DNA from: Pseudomonas viridiflava | GTDB lineage: Bacteria; Pseudomonadota; Gammaproteobacteria; Pseudomonadales; Pseudomonadaceae | Length of the DNA stretch: 64,000 nucleotides | Direction of reading: 5' to 3' | NCBI GenBank assembly: GCA_900596015.1 | Contig: UVIF01000010.1 | Coordinates: 1-64,000, forward strand | Part shown: in pieces, positions 61,613 to 64,000 of the stretch | How the letters are laid out: each line of letters opens with the position of its first letter | How positions within the stretch are numbered: the first letter of the stretch is position 1 | Program-made: the position numbers and the translations under genes | Notes under the pieces: model-generated | What the model was told of the DNA's origin: nothing | Database searches by the model: none | The model's input: the letters and a program-made list of their open reading frames with translations, nothing else

Positions 61613-62395
61613 TTACGTCGGCTTCAGCGCTTTCTTCGGGTAGATATCGTAGCGACTGGACTTGCCTTCCAGCGCATGGCTCGGTTTGCAGCCCTCGATG
61701 CACGGCGCCTTGCGCGGTCGTTTGACCACTACCCGGTGGCTGGCCAGGGCCAGGGCGGCGGCCAGCAGAGCCGGCGCGTCCATGTCATCGCCCACCAGCG
61801 GCCGGAACAGGCGCATTTCCTTCTTCACCAACGCACTTTTTTCGCGATGGGGAAACATCGGGTCCAGGTAGATCACCTGGGGCGCTTCGCCCTGCCACTG
61901 CTGCATGACCTCGATCGAGTTGCCCTGAAGCAGATGCATGCGCGCAACGATGGCGCCTACCTCCAGGTCACCCTGGGCACGGGCCAGTCCGTCCTCGAGC
62001 AGCGCGGCGATGATCGGCTGACGCTCTACCAGGCTCATCTCGCAGCCCAGGCTGGCCAGCACGAATGCGTCCTTGCCAAGGCCGGCCGTGGCATCCAGTA
62101 CCCGCGGGCGCAAGCCAGGCTGCACGCCAACTGCTTTGGCGATCATCTGGCCGCTGCCACCGCCGTACAGTCGACGATGGGCCACAGCGCCCTCGACGAA
62201 ATCCACGCGCACAGGCCCCGGAGCGTCCGCGCCCAGTTGCTGCAATTGCAGGCCGCTTTCGCCGACCTGCAAAACGAAATCGGCATCGGGTAAGCGGCGC
62301 GGCAGATGCAGGCGTTGCGCCCATTGTTCGGCTTGCGGTTCGCAGGCGTCGTTCTGTGCCTGAACCTGGATGCGACCACCGGCTTGCTGCTCCAC
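61613..62395 (-). CDS. rsmJ: 16S rRNA (guanine1516-N2)-methyltransferase
   Basis: A 260-aa SAM methyltransferase. [58 protein letters not shown] and SRYDIYP match RsmJ (YhiQ). It methylates N2 of G1516 in 16S rRNA. I choose a GTG start at 62393-62395 because AGGAA lies six bases upstream and the family N-terminus fits; an ATG at 62432-62434 is possible but lacks such a site. Confidence 0.9.
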   Translation of the reverse strand: MEQQAGGRIQVQAQNDACEPQAEQWAQRLHLPRRLPDADFVLQVGESGLQLQQLGADAPGPVRVDFVEGAVAHRRLYGGGSGQMIAKAVGVQPGLRPRVLDATAGLGKDAFVLASLGCEMSLVERQPIIAALLEDGLARAQGDLEVGAIVARMHLLQGNSIEVMQQWQGEAPQVIYLDPMFPHREKSALVKKEMRLFRPLVGDDMDAPALLAAALALASHRVVVKRPRKAPCIEGCKPSHALEGKSSRYDIYPKKALKPT

Positions 62396-62490
62396 TGAAG
62401 TTTCCTGTATCGAAAGGCTAAAAGATCGGCGCATGCCGCCGATAAGAACTTTGCCAGGCATTTTGCCAGAGCCCAAGCGTGCCGAGTGCC

Positions 62491-63105
62491 ATGTCCGTCA
62501 TCAATTCCACAGCGCCAGGTTACATTTCGCCCATCGGCGACTTCAGCCAGCACAACATCCAGACCCTGGGTGCTGCAAGTGCGTTGTGGCAGGACTTCTT
62601 CGGCCAGGCATTGACCGAGCATCGCGACGGGCAAGTGCAAGGGCAGGCGCATGCGGCGGCGGACACTGCATCGGCGGCCGAGCCGGGTGCCGGCAGCGAG
62701 ATCCTGGCGCATATTCTTCTGCAGCGCCTGTGCGATGTTCGCGACACCGAAGTGAAGCCTCCCGAGCCGTTGTTTTTGCCGAAGGCCGAACTGGAGCCGA
62801 CGTTGCTGGGCAAACCCTCGGCGCCGCTGTCCGAGCAGGATGTGCTGGCCCAACAGGCGCACCTGGCGTTCGACAGCCGCTGGGTTCGTCCGCTGGTGTT
62901 GAACCAGGGTGCTCAGAGCTCGCAGCCAGGCCCGGCGCCTCTGCCTCGGGCGCTGCGCCTGCCAATCGCCGAACTCGACTGGCAGTTGGCGCAGACGCCG
63001 GTACCGCTGGCGCAGGAAACCATCAGTGAACAATGCCATGCGTTGGAGCTGGACCTGAGCTGGATGCGCCCCGCCGTGCTGAACAACATCCGCCAGGCTG
63101 CCTGA
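62491..63105 (+). CDS. Hypothetical protein with a duplicated C-terminal module
   Basis: 204 aa (an ATG four codons earlier, at 62479, would give 208). The first half is Ala/Gln-rich and has no recognisable domain. The second half has two copies of a ~33-residue module: [20 protein letters not shown] followed by VRPLVLNQG, and [20 protein letters not shown] followed by MRPAVLNNI. No signal peptide or membrane segment. I do not recognise the family. Confidence 0.65.
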   Translation: MSVINSTAPGYISPIGDFSQHNIQTLGAASALWQDFFGQALTEHRDGQVQGQAHAAADTASAAEPGAGSEILAHILLQRLCDVRDTEVKPPEPLFLPKAELEPTLLGKPSAPLSEQDVLAQQAHLAFDSRWVRPLVLNQGAQSSQPGPAPLPRALRLPIAELDWQLAQTPVPLAQETISEQCHALELDLSWMRPAVLNNIRQAA

Positions 63106-63144
63106 GCGCCGACCGAGTCCTTCCAGGTACCCCGCGTGCACCGC

Positions 63145-63288
63145 CGACGCGGCTCGCGCCGCTGCTACAGAGTCCCAAACCGGCAAGCCGCGTCCGCCGT
63201 CCATCCAGCCCTGCACCTGTAGCAGCGGCGCAAGCCGCGTCCGCCGTCCATCCAGCCCTGCATCTGTAGCAGCGGCGCAAGCCGCGTC
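63145..63288. repeat. REP cluster with 47-bp tandem repeats
   Basis: A REP of the GACGCGGCTCGCGCCGCTGC type (63147-63171) is followed by two 47-bp direct repeats (63184-63230 and 63231-63277) that differ at one position (C/T), then the first 11 bp of a third (63278-63288). Each unit starts CAAGCCGCGTCCGCCGTCC and ends CTGTAGCAGCGGCG, so it carries a REP. Same family as 45598-45679. Confidence 0.85.
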
Positions 63289-63318
63289 AAGGTAGATCGC
63301 GGTGGATGGGGAAATGGA

Positions 63319-64000
63319 TCACCGGCACACGCTCCAGCGGCCCATGTCGAGGTGGAAATGGTTGCGGTGGGCGGCGTTGTACTCGGGGCCCAGCACGGTG
63401 TTGAAATGCTGGCAGGCACCGTCGCGTACTTGACGCAGGAACCGCGCGTTGGCGCTGTCGCCAGGCCAATCCTTGAGCACGTTGATACGACGTCCGTCTG
63501 CCAGACGAAACCCGGCAATGTCCAGCGCGTTGGCACTGGCATGCTGGCTCAGACGTCCTTCACTGCGACCATAGACATTGCGGCAGGCAAAGCTGCCCAA
63601 GTGATCAATCTGGGTTACCGCCTGGCCGAACGTCGCCTGCGCTGCCGGCTGCAGGGCCTGGCGCTCGAACATGGCAAACGCTACCACCACCGGGCAGGTG
63701 GCGAGAAAACTGCTGCTCAACCTGACCTCGCTGCCCTGCACACGCAATACGTTTACCAACGGGCACTTGGCATCCGCCGGGCTGTCGGCCTGAACGCTAT
63801 AGCGCACGGTGGAAGTCGCCAGCGCCTGTACACACAGCTGTGGATCATTCTGTAGTTTGCCGAGCTTGTAGCGGGTAAGGAAATTCACCGGTTCGGCGAT
63901 ATCCAGCGCAGCCCAGGGATTCCAACGGGCGGGCACTTCGATCCAGCCTCGCCACACGGCAACGGGCGCGGCCGCCAACAGCAGCAGAATGATCAGCAAT
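63319..64000 (-). CDS. Extensin-like C-terminal domain protein (5' end outside window)
   Basis: At least 226 residues; the frame is open to the window edge, so the N-terminus is missing. A membrane or signal segment (LIILLLLAAAPVAVW) precedes an extensin-like domain. Features include CVQALATSTVRYS, SQHASANALDIAGFRLADG and the C-terminal NHFHLDMG with HxH-type metal ligands, as in D-Ala-D-Ala peptidase-like (M15-type) folds. It may act on the cell wall in the periplasm; activity not shown. Confidence 0.82.
   Translation of the reverse strand, partial: LLIILLLLAAAPVAVWRGWIEVPARWNPWAALDIAEPVNFLTRYKLGKLQNDPQLCVQALATSTVRYSVQADSPADAKCPLVNVLRVQGSEVRLSSSFLATCPVVVAFAMFERQALQPAAQATFGQAVTQIDHLGSFACRNVYGRSEGRLSQHASANALDIAGFRLADGRRINVLKDWPGDSANARFLRQVRDGACQHFNTVLGPEYNAAHRNHFHLDMGRWSVCR

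Noticed and set aside
63184..63288. CRISPR-like tandem repeat
   Set aside because: The units abut without unique spacers and contain REP sequence; no cas gene is nearby.

Overview
The window comes from a Pseudomonas chromosome, probably near the P. putida group; the species cannot be fixed from this sequence. Evidence: the first 86 bases are the reverse complement of a Pseudomonas-type 16S rRNA 5' end, GC content is high throughout, gene content is typical (glcCDEFG-glcB, rsmJ, plsB, dapE, ptrB, csbD, cvfB), and many Pseudomonas REP/REPIN palindromes lie between genes. It is dense core and accessory chromosome. I see no prophage, integron, insertion sequence or CRISPR array.

Layout. 1-450: start of an rrn operon on the minus strand, with leader, boxA and two tandem promoters. 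480-3200: small lipoprotein, cytochrome c, class C beta-lactamase (no ampR beside it) and a periplasmic protein. 3355-5643: GAF histidine kinase, tRNA-Val(GAC) and a YecA/SEC-C protein. 5724-8820: a tight three-gene minus-strand unit (nitrilase-family amidohydrolase, internally duplicated membrane protein, asparaginase) that looks like an undescribed uptake and hydrolysis pathway; upstream lie a gene remnant and a D-2-hydroxyacid dehydrogenase. 10.4-24.1 kb: alpha/beta hydrolase, FNT channel, MBL-fold hydrolase, degenerate GGDEF-EAL protein, a second GAF kinase, DUF202 pair, DUF998, GNAT, YihY, CsbD, CvfB, a small SutA-like protein, a TorF-like porin and a DUF6279-type lipoprotein.

24.1-31.5 kb is the complete glycolate module: regulator GlcC, divergent glcDEFG, and malate synthase G. 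Two TGGT-N3-ACCA sites lie in the glcC-glcD gap. Glycolate oxidase makes glyoxylate and GlcB condenses it with acetyl-CoA to malate. 31.6-35.7 kb is an iron-type signalling unit: OmpR-family regulator and sensor kinase with a Fur-like site in front, convergent with a TonB-dependent receptor whose upstream region carries a perfect interrupted palindrome. 35.9-46.8 kb holds an LpxO-like hydroxylase, cysK, a DUF748 protein, a MoxR ATPase/VWA pair, a class II glutamine amidotransferase, oligopeptidase B and a spermidine-synthase-like methyltransferase.

47-53.5 kb is a chaperone-usher fimbrial locus: pilin, chaperone, usher and two-domain tip protein on the plus strand, and two more DUF1120 pilins on the minus strand. 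All four DUF1120 proteins end in the same beta-strand with a penultimate Tyr, so one chaperone and usher probably serve all of them. The non-coding DNA around the pilins is rich in inverted repeats. 53.8-64 kb: dapE, rlmA-like, plsB, ybaY-like, a Fiu-like TonB receptor with a Fur-like site, rsmJ, a protein with a duplicated C-terminal module, a cluster of REP-bearing tandem repeats, and an extensin-like gene cut by the window end.

Best candidates for new biology: the nitrilase-membrane protein-asparaginase operon with its duplicated membrane protein, and the DUF1120 fimbrial locus with its structured leader, intergenic hairpins and spaced palindromes.
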